8,761 bases of DNA, from positions 1 to 8,761 of the forward strand of contig JACDAZ010000057.1 in assembly GCA_013695175.1 (NCBI GenBank), written 5' to 3'. A program made the translations under genes and the position numbers. Below are positions 1-6,745 of the stretch, one piece after another. The DNA comes from Flavisolibacter sp. GTDB taxonomy: Bacteria; Bacteroidota; Bacteroidia; Chitinophagales; Chitinophagaceae. The notes below the pieces were generated by a model. It was not told the DNA's origin. It saw only the letters and a list, made by a program, of their open reading frames with translations, and did no database searches. Every line of letters begins with the position of its first letter. The stretch's first letter is position 1.

Positions 1-1238
1 GAAAGAAAAACTGCAGGATAGATTCCGGAAATAATTCCTACAACAAAAGGAACCAACAATAAGGGAATGAGAATCTGCCATTTCATTAAAATGTTTATAC
101 CAATCTCTTGTCCTGAAACTTTATTTAACCATGGAAGTGCAAGCCAGGTAAGTAAAAAAGCAAGTATAGTAGCCAGCCAGGAAACTAAAATAGATTCACT
201 TAAGAATTGTGTAATGAGTTCTTTTTTTCTTGCCCCTACCACTTTTCTTACACCTATCTCTTTTGCCCTTAGTACAGAACGTGCAGTAGAAAGATTCATG
301 TAGTTTATACATGCAATTAACAATATAAATAATGCTATTGCTGAAAAAATATAAACACGTTTTATATCACCATTTTCTTCTAATTCAAGATCAGTATGTG
401 AATGAAGATGTATATCCGCAACATTAATCAGTTCAAGTGATGTCCATTGTGATGCATTTACACCACCCTCTCCACTACCAGGAAAATGACGGTTTAAAAA
501 AGCAGGGAACTGTGCTTCCAGTTTTTTTGGATCAACATTATTGTGTAAAAAAAGATATGTAAAAAATGAATTGTTACCCCAGTTTGTAGCCAAATTGTTC
601 TCGCCATAAATTGCTGAATCTTTTAACGTGTTAAAGGAGATCATCATCTCCGGGTGTACATGCGAGTTAGAAGGAAATGCTTTATATATTCCTGTAACCT
701 TTAAACTAAACTGGTTATCCATGTTGAGGATCTTGTTTATTGGATCATCATCACCAAAATATTTTTTTGCATTTTCTTCTGTAAGCATTACGGAGAACGG
801 ATCTGTTAATGCTTTAGATGGACTACCTTTTACAACATTTACAGTAAAAACATCAAAGAGATTTTCATCTGCAAAATAAACACCGTTCTCTATAAATCTT
901 TTATCATCATATTTGAGTGTAGTGTTACCGTTAGGAAGTAGCCGGGTAATTTTTTTTATTTCTTTAAAATCATTTTCTAATAGTGGTGCTGCCGGCGGAG
1001 CTACAGAACCTAATTTTAAAGAAAGCTCACCGGTTTCATAATTCGTAAAGGTTCTTCCAACCCTATAAATGTTTTTATAGTTATCGTGATAACGATCATA
1101 ACTTATTTCATGTAAAATATAACTTAAGATGAGCAGGCAACAGGTAAGCCCTATTGCCAAACCAAACAAATTAATAGAAGAAATAAATTTATACTTAACC
1201 AGATTGCGTAGAGCAATCTTGATGTAATTGCGTATCAT
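1..1238 (-). CDS. ABC transporter permease, FtsX/MacB type (N-terminal half, cut by the left edge)
   Basis: The reading frame is open from the ATG at 1238 to the window edge, giving 412 codons. The start MIRNYIKIALRNLVKYKF followed by a hydrophobic segment at about residues 20-42 is the usual opening of Bacteroidota FtsX-like permeases. A MacB-like periplasmic core domain follows to about residue 285. Then comes an FtsX domain with three membrane segments, including IACINYMNLSTARS, KEIGVRKVVGA and, at the edge, GIYPAVFLS. Family members are usually near 800 residues with two such halves, so about half is missing here. A GGAGG site 9 bases upstream supports the start. It is the last visible gene of the adaptor, small peptide, ATPase, permease series and would form the membrane channel or mechanotransmission part of an export machine. 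The substrate cannot be read from sequence. The family is near certain; membership in the same transcript is inferred from order and strand. Confidence 0.93.
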   Translation of the reverse strand, partial: MIRNYIKIALRNLVKYKFISSINLFGLAIGLTCCLLILSYILHEISYDRYHDNYKNIYRVGRTFTNYETGELSLKLGSVAPPAAPLLENDFKEIKKITRLLPNGNTTLKYDDKRFIENGVYFADENLFDVFTVNVVKGSPSKALTDPFSVMLTEENAKKYFGDDDPINKILNMDNQFSLKVTGIYKAFPSNSHVHPEMMISFNTLKDSAIYGENNLATNWGNNSFFTYLFLHNNVDPKKLEAQFPAFLNRHFPGSGEGGVNASQWTSLELINVADIHLHSHTDLELEENGDIKRVYIFSAIALFILLIACINYMNLSTARSVLRAKEIGVRKVVGARKKELITQFLSESILVSWLATILAFLLTWLALPWLNKVSGQEIGINILMKWQILIPLLLVPFVVGIISGIYPAVFL

Positions 1239-1247
1239 ATACAACAG

Positions 1248-1252
1248 CCTCC
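1248..1252 (-). promoter_or_regulatory. Ribosome binding site of the permease gene
   Basis: The minus strand reads GGAGG, 9 bases before the ATG at 1238. It is notable because the other genes in this window have no clear Shine-Dalgarno site, as is common in Bacteroidota. It may give the permease its own translation start after the 165-base gap behind the ATPase gene. Confidence 0.6.
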
Positions 1253-1342
1253 ATTATGAATTTTGCTAAATCAGAATTACTTAAGATGAAGAGTGCGACG
1301 CAACAGAAGTTCAATTATTAATCTTCGGCTGGTAACACTATT

Positions 1343-1362
1343 CTATTTATTTTATCAAATAG
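1343..1362 (-). other. Weak inverted repeat between ATPase and permease genes
   Basis: CTATTT and AAATAG form 6-base arms around an 8-base loop within the 165-base gap between the ATPase and permease genes. The stem is AU-rich and has no following U-run in the operon direction, so it is not a convincing terminator. It could be a minor processing or pausing structure, or chance. Confidence 0.2.
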
Positions 1363-1403
1363 CCAAAATCACAAATCAATTACCACATAAGTTCCCACCC
1401 CGG

Positions 1404-2081
1404 CTATACCAATATATTCTCTGTAACAGTTTGTCCATCCAGCATGCGTATAATCCGGTGACTGTAACGGGCATCGTGTTCGGAGTGGGTTACCATAATC
1501 ACAGTAGTTCCCAGCTCATTCAAATCAGTAAGCATCTGCATTACTTCATTACCGTTTGAAGAATCAAGGTTACCGGTAGGCTCATCCGCTAATATAATTT
1601 TTGGATTGTTTACCACTGCCCTGGCAACAGCCACACGTTGTTGCTGACCACCCGAAAGTTGTTGCGGGTAGTGATTGCGGCGGTGCATGATCTGCATTTT
1701 ATCCAGTACTTCTTCCACCTTTTTTTTACGATCAGTGGCATTCATCCCCAGGTAAATGAGTGGCAGTTCCACATTTTCAAAAACAGTCAGTTCATCTATC
1801 AGGTTAAAACTTTGAAATACAAAACCAATATTTCTTTTACGTAAATCAGCACGCTTGCGCTCATTAAAATTGGCTACTTCAATACTATTAAATAAAAAGC
1901 TGCCACTATCAGGATCATCAAGTAACCCAAGTATGTTCAACAATGTAGATTTGCCGCAACCTGAGGGACCCATAATAGCAACAAATTCGCCTTCATTCAC
2001 TTCTAAAGAAAGTTTGTTCAATGCAACCGTCTCCACTTCTTCGGTACGGTATATTTTTTCCATGTCGCTGATCTTTATCAT
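1404..2081 (-). CDS. ABC transporter ATP-binding protein, LolD/MacB class
   Basis: This 225-residue protein is a stand-alone nucleotide-binding subunit of the type that energises FtsX/MacB-like permeases. Motifs are all present: Walker A GPSGCGKS at 38-45, Q-loop glutamine 90 in FVFQSF, signature LSGGQQQR at 142-149, Walker B ILADEP at 163-168 with catalytic Glu167, D-loop NLDSS, and the switch histidine 199 in MVTHS. The length is typical for the LolD/MacB/FtsE group. The ATG at 2081 fits the family start MIKISDMEKIY; no Shine-Dalgarno site is visible. It starts 23 bases after the small-peptide ORF and lies upstream of the permease gene, so it almost certainly pairs with that permease. It should act at the cytoplasmic face of the inner membrane. 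It resembles LolD, but the adaptor gene in the same operon points to MacAB-like export rather than lipoprotein release. Confidence 0.96.
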   Translation of the reverse strand: MIKISDMEKIYRTEEVETVALNKLSLEVNEGEFVAIMGPSGCGKSTLLNILGLLDDPDSGSFLFNSIEVANFNERKRADLRKRNIGFVFQSFNLIDELTVFENVELPLIYLGMNATDRKKKVEEVLDKMQIMHRRNHYPQQLSGGQQQRVAVARAVVNNPKIILADEPTGNLDSSNGNEVMQMLTDLNELGTTVIMVTHSEHDARYSHRIIRMLDGQTVTENILV

Positions 2082-2104
2082 TGTTTATTGATTTTGCAGT
2101 TGTT

Positions 2105-2266
2105 TTAATTATTAATAATAAATAAGGGATTGAAAGGTTCTATGTTTTCTGGTAAACAAGTTTTTACAACAGGTATGGAACATGGGGCCCAGTCCTTTTG
2201 AATAACATAAACAAAACTGCTTATAAAGATCAAAGGAATAAATAAAAATGGTTTCAATTTTTTCAT
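2105..2266 (-). CDS. Small exported or membrane-anchored peptide, 53 aa, unknown function
   Basis: An ATG at 2266 opens a 53-codon frame ending in TAA at 2105, only 23 bases before the ATPase start. The product begins MKKLKPFLFIPLIFISSFVY: two or three lysines followed by about 17 hydrophobic residues, which is a good signal peptide or membrane anchor. The remainder is polar, with two cysteines (29 and 37) and several prolines, ending in FNPLFIINN. If exported, the two cysteines could form a disulfide. I do not recognise a family. Its place between adaptor and ATPase, on the same strand with tight spacing, suggests it is part of the export operon, either as an accessory subunit or as a cargo peptide. 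The start has no clear Shine-Dalgarno site, which is normal here. It could be a chance ORF, but signal-like composition at the right place argues for a gene. Confidence 0.55.
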   Translation of the reverse strand: MKKLKPFLFIPLIFISSFVYVIQKDWAPCSIPVVKTCLPENIEPFNPLFIINN

Positions 2267-2278
2267 GACGTAGTAGTT

Positions 2279-2306
2279 ATCAGCTTTCAGCTATCGGCTG
2301 TCAGCC
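2279..2306. repeat. AGCTGA-type repeat, left inverted arm
   Basis: This stretch is built from AGCTGA/CAGCT units (plus strand begins ATCAGCTTTCAGCTATCGGC). Its reverse complement resembles the copy at 2396-2444, sharing an AGCCGA(T/A)AGCTGA core. The pair flanks about 90 bases just after the adaptor gene and could fold in the transcript. Such AGCTGA-rich intergenic repeats are, from memory, common in Chitinophagaceae genomes; that was not checked. Confidence 0.55.
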
Positions 2307-2395
2307 TGGTGAACTAATTTCAATTTTTCTGTTATAGTTTCGTAGGGTTTGGATTTTATTCAGATTAAAGAAGATGATCTTTACTTATGCAGACA

Positions 2396-2444
2396 AGCTG
2401 TAGCCGAAAGCTGACTTCTGACAGCTGACCTCTGACAGCTCACC
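2396..2444. repeat. AGCTGA-type repeat, right arm with tandem 14-base units
   Basis: The first half (GCTGTAGCCGAAAGCTGA) is the imperfect inverted partner of 2279-2306. The second half is a tandem duplication: TCTGACAGCTGACC at 2417-2430 and TCTGACAGCTCACC at 2431-2444, differing at one base. The repeat ends exactly where the adaptor stop codon begins (2445-2447). In the operon RNA it would lie in the adaptor-to-small-ORF gap and may affect RNA stability or partial termination. Confidence 0.65.
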
Positions 2445-3698
2445 TTACTTCTTCAACACTAACTCCTGCATGTTTCCATAATTTTCATAGCTGGATGTAA
2501 CTACTTTATCACCGGGCTGTAAACCGGAAACTACTTCATAATACTCAGGGTTCTGCCTTCCCAACTGTACATCTACTTTATACGCTTTAGATCCATTTTC
2601 TGTTACTTTAAAAACCCAATTACCACCTGTTTGCTGATAAAAACCTCCTTTTGGTAAAAGCAAAGCAGTTGTTTCATCGCTTAATGCCAAACGAATCTGG
2701 ATGGTTTGTCCACGACGAATACCTTCCGGTGCAGCACCTTCAAAATCCATATCAACCTGGAAGCGACCATTATTAACCTGCGTATATACCTTCCTGATGG
2801 TAAGTTTATATGGTTTTCCTGCAATGGTTGCTTCGCCTGATTGCCCGATAAACACACGTGAAATATAATGTTCATCCACATCCACTCTTATTTTATAACC
2901 GTTCAATACATCTATTTGACCCAGTCTTTCACCTTTATTCTTTGATTGTCCCATTTCAGCATCCAATGAAGTAAGCTGACCATCAACGGGAGCACGAACA
3001 ACAAGATCACCTACTTTACGACGCATTAACTGAAGGGCATTTTGCATTCTGCCATAAGAAGCTGTTGCCTGCGAAATCTGCTGATTCATAGAGCTGCTGT
3101 CCTGCTTTAGTGTTTGCGTGTTCAGGCGTTTGCGGCGAACCTGGTAATTGTAATCATTTTCAGCAGCCTTAAATTCCTGCAGACCAATCACTTTTTCGTT
3201 GTGTAAATGTTTATTGAGATTGTAAACTCTTTCTGCTTCTGCCAGTGAATTATCCACTTCTGCTTTTTGGTTTAATTGCTGAATGGAATTTTGAACTGCA
3301 TTGTTTTTTGTATTCTGCATTTGGGTAAGTACCTGGAAAACGGCTGTCTCCTGGTTTGCCAGGCTCAGTTCAAGATCGGTATTGGATAAGCGTAGAATGG
3401 GTTGTCCTTTATAAACCATGGCACCATCTTCCACCAGTTTTTCTTCCACACGTCCACCTTCCAGAGCATCAAGATAGATGGTGGCAATAGGCTGTACTGT
3501 TCCGTTCACAGGTATCACATCTTTAAAAGCACCTTTTGTTACGTCACTGACAGTTATTCTTTCAACATCAACATTTAGTTTGCTTTTTCCTGAAGCAAAA
3601 TAGGCACTGCCCGCTATCAATAAAATGATGCCTGCAACGCCTGCAATAGTCAGTATTCTTTTCCTGCTCCACTTCCTTTTTTTAATAACTCTATCCAC
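2445..3698 (-). CDS. Periplasmic adaptor subunit (HlyD/MacA family membrane fusion protein)
   Basis: The adaptor links an inner-membrane ABC permease to an outer-membrane channel. Numbered from the GTG at 3698 (417 aa): a basic N-terminus, one membrane segment at about 16-35, a split lipoyl/barrel-sandwich domain (about 66-106 and 232-266, with the typical VVRAPVDGQL), a long Gln/Asn-rich alpha-helical hairpin between them (about 107-231), a beta-barrel region (about 267-340) and a C-terminal membrane-proximal domain with GLQPGDKVVTS. An in-frame ATG at 3740 would add 14 residues (431 aa). I prefer the GTG because VDRVIKKRKW matches the way I remember related Bacteroidota adaptors beginning (MDxxIxKKKW), and because the sigma54-like promoter would start transcription near 3736, after that ATG. 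It is the first gene of the export operon. No outer-membrane TolC-like gene is in the window. The family is certain, the start choice moderate. Confidence 0.93.
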   Translation of the reverse strand: MDRVIKKRKWSRKRILTIAGVAGIILLIAGSAYFASGKSKLNVDVERITVSDVTKGAFKDVIPVNGTVQPIATIYLDALEGGRVEEKLVEDGAMVYKGQPILRLSNTDLELSLANQETAVFQVLTQMQNTKNNAVQNSIQQLNQKAEVDNSLAEAERVYNLNKHLHNEKVIGLQEFKAAENDYNYQVRRKRLNTQTLKQDSSSMNQQISQATASYGRMQNALQLMRRKVGDLVVRAPVDGQLTSLDAEMGQSKNKGERLGQIDVLNGYKIRVDVDEHYISRVFIGQSGEATIAGKPYKLTIRKVYTQVNNGRFQVDMDFEGAAPEGIRRGQTIQIRLALSDETTALLLPKGGFYQQTGGNWVFKVTENGSKAYKVDVQLGRQNPEYYEVVSGLQPGDKVVTSSYENYGNMQELVLKK

Positions 3699-3746
3699 GG
3701 TTTGTTCTTTTTTAAAAAATGGCTTATAAGATTGTATCATGCATTA

Positions 3747-3763
3747 GTCAGAATCGGTGCCAA
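3747..3763 (-). promoter_or_regulatory. Candidate sigma54 (RpoN) promoter of the export operon
   Basis: The minus strand reads TTGGCACCGATTCTGAC. The -24 part TTGGCAC is a full match to the sigma54 consensus. After GG and exactly ten bases comes GA, where GC is expected, so the -12 part is imperfect. If used, RNA would start near 3736, giving a leader of about 38 bases to the GTG start of the adaptor. A divergent NtrC-type activator gene lies next door, which raises the likelihood. Confidence 0.55.
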
Positions 3764-3815
3764 TAAAAAAATACATTCATTTTCAATAGGTTGACATATA
3801 GCTAATCTACGAAGA

Positions 3816-3831
3816 TGTTCGTTTTCGAACA
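3816..3831. promoter_or_regulatory. Inverted repeat TGTTCG-N4-CGAACA, candidate activator site
   Basis: TGTTCGTTTTCGAACA has perfect 6-base arms around TTTT. Its centre is about 87 bases upstream of the predicted transcript start of the export operon, within the usual range for enhancer-binding proteins. A dimer of the adjacent response regulator, through its Fis-type helix-turn-helix, is the natural candidate to bind. The repeat is seen directly; the binder is inferred. Confidence 0.5.
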
Positions 3832-3835
3832 CAAA

Positions 3836-3861
3836 CTGTACGCTTTTGATACAGTAAAGCG
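3836..3861. promoter_or_regulatory. Two overlapping inverted repeats, second candidate activator site
   Basis: Two dyads overlap here: CTGTA-N9-TACAG (3836-3854) and CGCTTT-N9-AAAGCG (3841-3861), both with perfect arms. They differ in sequence from the TGTTCG dyad at 3816-3831, so they may serve another regulator or be chance. The location, about 115 bases upstream of the predicted operon start and 85 bases before the regulator gene, would suit activation of the operon or autoregulation. Confidence 0.35.
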
Positions 3862-3945
3862 ATACAATTTTAAACCCATCCTTCATTTTCAACTGTTTGA
3901 AATAATGGTATTATTGTAGTTAAAATTGGCAAACCTCTTTTCACC

Positions 3946-5301
3946 ATGTCTCTTAAAAATGCTTCTGTACTGGTTATTGATGATGATTTAGACGTACTAA
4001 CTGCTGTAAGGTTACTGTTGAAACAAGAAGTAAAAGAAGTGGTAACAGAAAAAAACCCTGAGAACATCCGTTCTATTCTTGCCAAACAAAGTTTTGATGT
4101 GATACTGCTGGACATGAATTTCAACAGCTCCATCAACACGGGTAATGAAGGACTTTTCTGGTTAAGAAAAATTAAGGAATTGAAATCCACTGCTGCCGTA
4201 ATTATGATAACAGCTTATGGAGATATTGATCTTGCTATAAGATCATTAAAAGAAGGTGCTTTTGATTTTGTGGTGAAACCATGGCATAATGAAAAACTGG
4301 TTGCCACTATATCCGATGCAGCAAAAAATAAAAATTCAAAACAGGCGGCTGTAAAACTATCAGCTGAAAACGGACAGAGCAATGAACTGGTGGGTGAGTC
4401 GGACGTGATGCATGATATCTTTTTTAAGATCCAGAAAATTGCACCAACAGATGCCAATATTTTAATACTAGGAGAAAACGGTACTGGTAAAGATCTGATA
4501 GCTAAAGCAATTCACCAACACTCTCTGCGTGCCGACAAACCTTATATAAAAGTAGATGTGGGTGCACTTACGGAATCGCTTTTTGAAAGTGAATTGTTTG
4601 GTCATAAAAAAGGAGCCTTTACTGATGCACGTGAAGACAGGCAGGGCAGGTTTGAAGCAGCCGACGGTGGTACTTTATTTTTAGATGAGATAGGAAACAT
4701 TTCTTTATACCAGCAGGCAAAGCTGCTTTCGGTTTTGCAAAACAGGCAGGTGATCAGGCTGGGATCTAATGAACCTATTCCTATTAATATAAGGTTGATC
4801 TGTGCTACCAACCTACCTCTTCAGGAACTGGCCAATGAGAGCCGCTTTAGAAAAGATTTGATCTACCGCATCAACACCGTGGAAATAACGGTACCGCCAC
4901 TGCGCAAAAGAGGTGATGATATTTTATTGCTGGCAAAACATTTTAGCAAAATTTACAGCAACAAATACTTAAAGCCACAACTGGAATTTGACAAATCAGC
5001 TTTGGATAAATTGTTGAACTATCATTTTCCTGGTAATGTACGTGAGCTGCAATATGCAATTGAACGTGCTGTGATCATGGCGGAGGGTGATGTATTAAAA
5101 GCAAACGATATTATTTTTTCACCGATAGAAAAGGCTGCTGCTTCGGAAGAGGAAGTGGTGCATACCAACCTAAGCTCGGTGGAGAAAAACACGATATTAA
5201 AAGTAATTGAAAAAAACAATGGTAATATTTCCAAAGCAGCAAAAGAACTCGGTATTACCAGAACAGCCTTGTACCGCAGGCTGAATAAATATGATATTTA
5301 A
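3946..5301 (+). CDS. NtrC-family sigma54-dependent response regulator
   Basis: This 451-residue protein has the three NtrC-type parts. The receiver domain (about 6-125) shows acidic residues 12-14, phospho-acceptor Asp56 in ILLDMNF, Thr89 and Lys111. The AAA+ domain (about 148-375) shows Walker A GENGTGKD at 176-183, Walker B GGTLFLDEIG at 241-250, sensor I ICATN, arginines in FRKDLIYRIN and FPGNVREL near 361-368. The C-terminal Fis-type helix-turn-helix (about 412-449) is NISKAAKELGITRTALYRRL. The sigma54-contacting loop reads GAFTDA (223-228) instead of GAFTGA, a substitution I believe is frequent in Bacteroidota. When phosphorylated it should hexamerise and use ATP to open sigma54 promoters. 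It is followed after 34 bases by its likely kinase and is divergent from the export operon, its probable target. The ATG at 3946 fits the receiver domain start; no Shine-Dalgarno site is visible. Confidence 0.97.
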   Translation: MSLKNASVLVIDDDLDVLTAVRLLLKQEVKEVVTEKNPENIRSILAKQSFDVILLDMNFNSSINTGNEGLFWLRKIKELKSTAAVIMITAYGDIDLAIRSLKEGAFDFVVKPWHNEKLVATISDAAKNKNSKQAAVKLSAENGQSNELVGESDVMHDIFFKIQKIAPTDANILILGENGTGKDLIAKAIHQHSLRADKPYIKVDVGALTESLFESELFGHKKGAFTDAREDRQGRFEAADGGTLFLDEIGNISLYQQAKLLSVLQNRQVIRLGSNEPIPINIRLICATNLPLQELANESRFRKDLIYRINTVEITVPPLRKRGDDILLLAKHFSKIYSNKYLKPQLEFDKSALDKLLNYHFPGNVRELQYAIERAVIMAEGDVLKANDIIFSPIEKAAASEEEVVHTNLSSVEKNTILKVIEKNNGNISKAAKELGITRTALYRRLNKYDI

Positions 5302-5335
5302 ATAAATAATTCCATTGGCACCAGCAGATAGCATA

Positions 5336-6682
5336 ATGAATCCCAAACGTTTTGAATGGCGCATAATCATTAGAGTTATATTCCTTTTTTTGTCTTTGCT
5401 TGCAAGTGCTTTTGTGGTGTTGCAAGGCAATTATATTTACCTGTTTTTCTTATTGCCCCTCATTTCCTTCCAGGTATTTGAGTTTATCCGCTTTCAAAGA
5501 AAAGCACAGGAAGAACTACAGCAGTTTGTAGAAGCCATTCATTACCGCGATTTTTCGCGTTTTTTTGATGTAAAACATGCCCCTGCAGAACTGCAGCCTC
5601 TGCGCCAGGGATTTAATGAGATCAACGACACTTTTAAAATCATCAGTAAAGAAAAAGAAACACAGTACCAGTACCTGCAAAAAATACTGGAGCTGGTGGA
5701 TACAGGTATTCTTTCTTTTGAAGTGGAGAGTGGCGATGTAGTGTGGATGAATGAATCACTAAAAAAAATGCTGCAGCTGCCATATTTAAAAAACATACAA
5801 TCGCTGGCAAAAAGAGATAAAGAATTATATAATAATATTAGTTTACTAAAACCCGGTGAAAGCAAGATTGCAACAGCACATGTTGAAAAAGGAATGTTTA
5901 AAGTATTGTTATCTGCCACTGCTTTTCAAACGGATGGTAAAAAATACAAGCTGATTGCTTTTCAAAATATTAATGAAGCCATGGATGAAACAGAATCAAA
6001 GGCATGGCAGAAATTATTGAGTGTAATGACACACGAGATCATGAATTCTGTTGCTCCTATATCATCGCTGGCAGAAACATTGAAAAAAACACTGAAGCAA
6101 ACAGCAGGCTATAATAATGGTGGTGGTGATGGTTCTATGGAAGACCTTGAATTGGGAATAGATACTATCAAACGACGCAGCGAAGGTTTGCTGAAGTTTG
6201 CAGAAACCTACAGGAATTTAAATAAGATCAACACGCTCAATTTGAAAAAGGTTTATGTATCTGAATTGTATGGCAACATTCACCACCTGATGCAGCCTAC
6301 TTTTGAGCAAAAAGGAATTGAGCTTGAAATTATTTTAAAAGATCCCGAGCTATGCCTGCAGGCTGATATTAATTTACTAGAGCAGGTAATGATAAATTTA
6401 GTGGTAAATGCTATTGAAGCTGTAAAAGAAAAAGAAAATCCAAAGATTATTTTATCGGCAGAACAAACGCTGAATAAAAAAATTGTTTTAAAAGTTGTTG
6501 ATAATGGACAGGGCATGGATGAAGAATTATTGGACAAGATCTTTATTCCATTCTTCAGTACCAAAAAACAAGGCAGTGGTATTGGACTTAGTTTGTGCAA
6601 GCAAATAGTGATGCTTCATAAAGGAACCATACAGGTACAATCAAAAGAAGGACAGGGAACAGTGTTTTTGATGCAGTTTTAA
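5336..6682 (+). CDS. Membrane-bound histidine kinase, NtrB/NtrY-like
   Basis: From the ATG at 5336 the protein has 448 residues; an in-frame TTG at 5315 would add seven (MAPADSI), but the ATG gives the usual short basic leader before the first membrane segment. Two membrane segments (about 10-30 and 32-51) are separated by only a few residues, so there is almost no periplasmic sensor. A linker and a PAS-like domain (about 110-213) follow. The H-box VMTHEIMNSVAPISSL carries phospho-acceptor His233. The ATPase part has N-box NLVVNAIEAV (Asn358), G1 DNGQGM, F-box FIPFFSTK and G2 GSGIGLSL. HExxNxxxP and the domain layout fit NtrB/NtrY/AtoS-type kinases that partner NtrC-type regulators, matching the gene just upstream. 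It should sense a signal in the membrane or cytoplasm and phosphorylate Asp56 of that regulator. An insertion rich in Gly and Asn (about 258-267) lies between the two dimerisation helices. Confidence 0.95.
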   Translation: MNPKRFEWRIIIRVIFLFLSLLASAFVVLQGNYIYLFFLLPLISFQVFEFIRFQRKAQEELQQFVEAIHYRDFSRFFDVKHAPAELQPLRQGFNEINDTFKIISKEKETQYQYLQKILELVDTGILSFEVESGDVVWMNESLKKMLQLPYLKNIQSLAKRDKELYNNISLLKPGESKIATAHVEKGMFKVLLSATAFQTDGKKYKLIAFQNINEAMDETESKAWQKLLSVMTHEIMNSVAPISSLAETLKKTLKQTAGYNNGGGDGSMEDLELGIDTIKRRSEGLLKFAETYRNLNKINTLNLKKVYVSELYGNIHHLMQPTFEQKGIELEIILKDPELCLQADINLLEQVMINLVVNAIEAVKEKENPKIILSAEQTLNKKIVLKVVDNGQGMDEELLDKIFIPFFSTKKQGSGIGLSLCKQIVMLHKGTIQVQSKEGQGTVFLMQF

Positions 6683-6745
6683 AGTAGTATTATCTTAACT
6701 GTGCTTAAATAAAAAGTTAGTCAGAACATTAATAAAAACATTGTT

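Noticed and set aside
1293..1559. Plus-strand 88-codon frame across the ATPase 3' end
   Set aside because: Two thirds lie antisense to the ATPase gene and the product has no coding character.
3926..3942. TTGGCA just before the regulator start codon as a second sigma54 promoter
   Set aside because: No GC or near match at the required ten-base spacing, and transcription would start inside the coding region.
3870..4190. Minus-strand open frame overlapping the regulator gene
   Set aside because: It is antisense to the receiver domain, has biased composition and no recognisable protein features.
5314..5334. TTGGCACC between regulator and kinase genes as a sigma54 promoter for the kinase
   Set aside because: The downstream TAGCA lies two bases too far (GG-N12-GC), and the start would fall within the kinase gene; the genes look co-transcribed.
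5315..5335. TTG at 5315 as the kinase start
   Set aside because: The ATG at 5336 gives a typical leader before the first membrane segment and needs no rare start codon.
5542..5919. 125-codon minus-strand open frame within the kinase gene
   Set aside because: It is antisense to a well-supported kinase; its Ser/Phe/Cys-rich composition is typical of a shadow frame.
6683..6745. Rho-independent terminator after the kinase gene
   Set aside because: No GC-rich stem followed by a U-run could be found; the stretch is only AT-rich.
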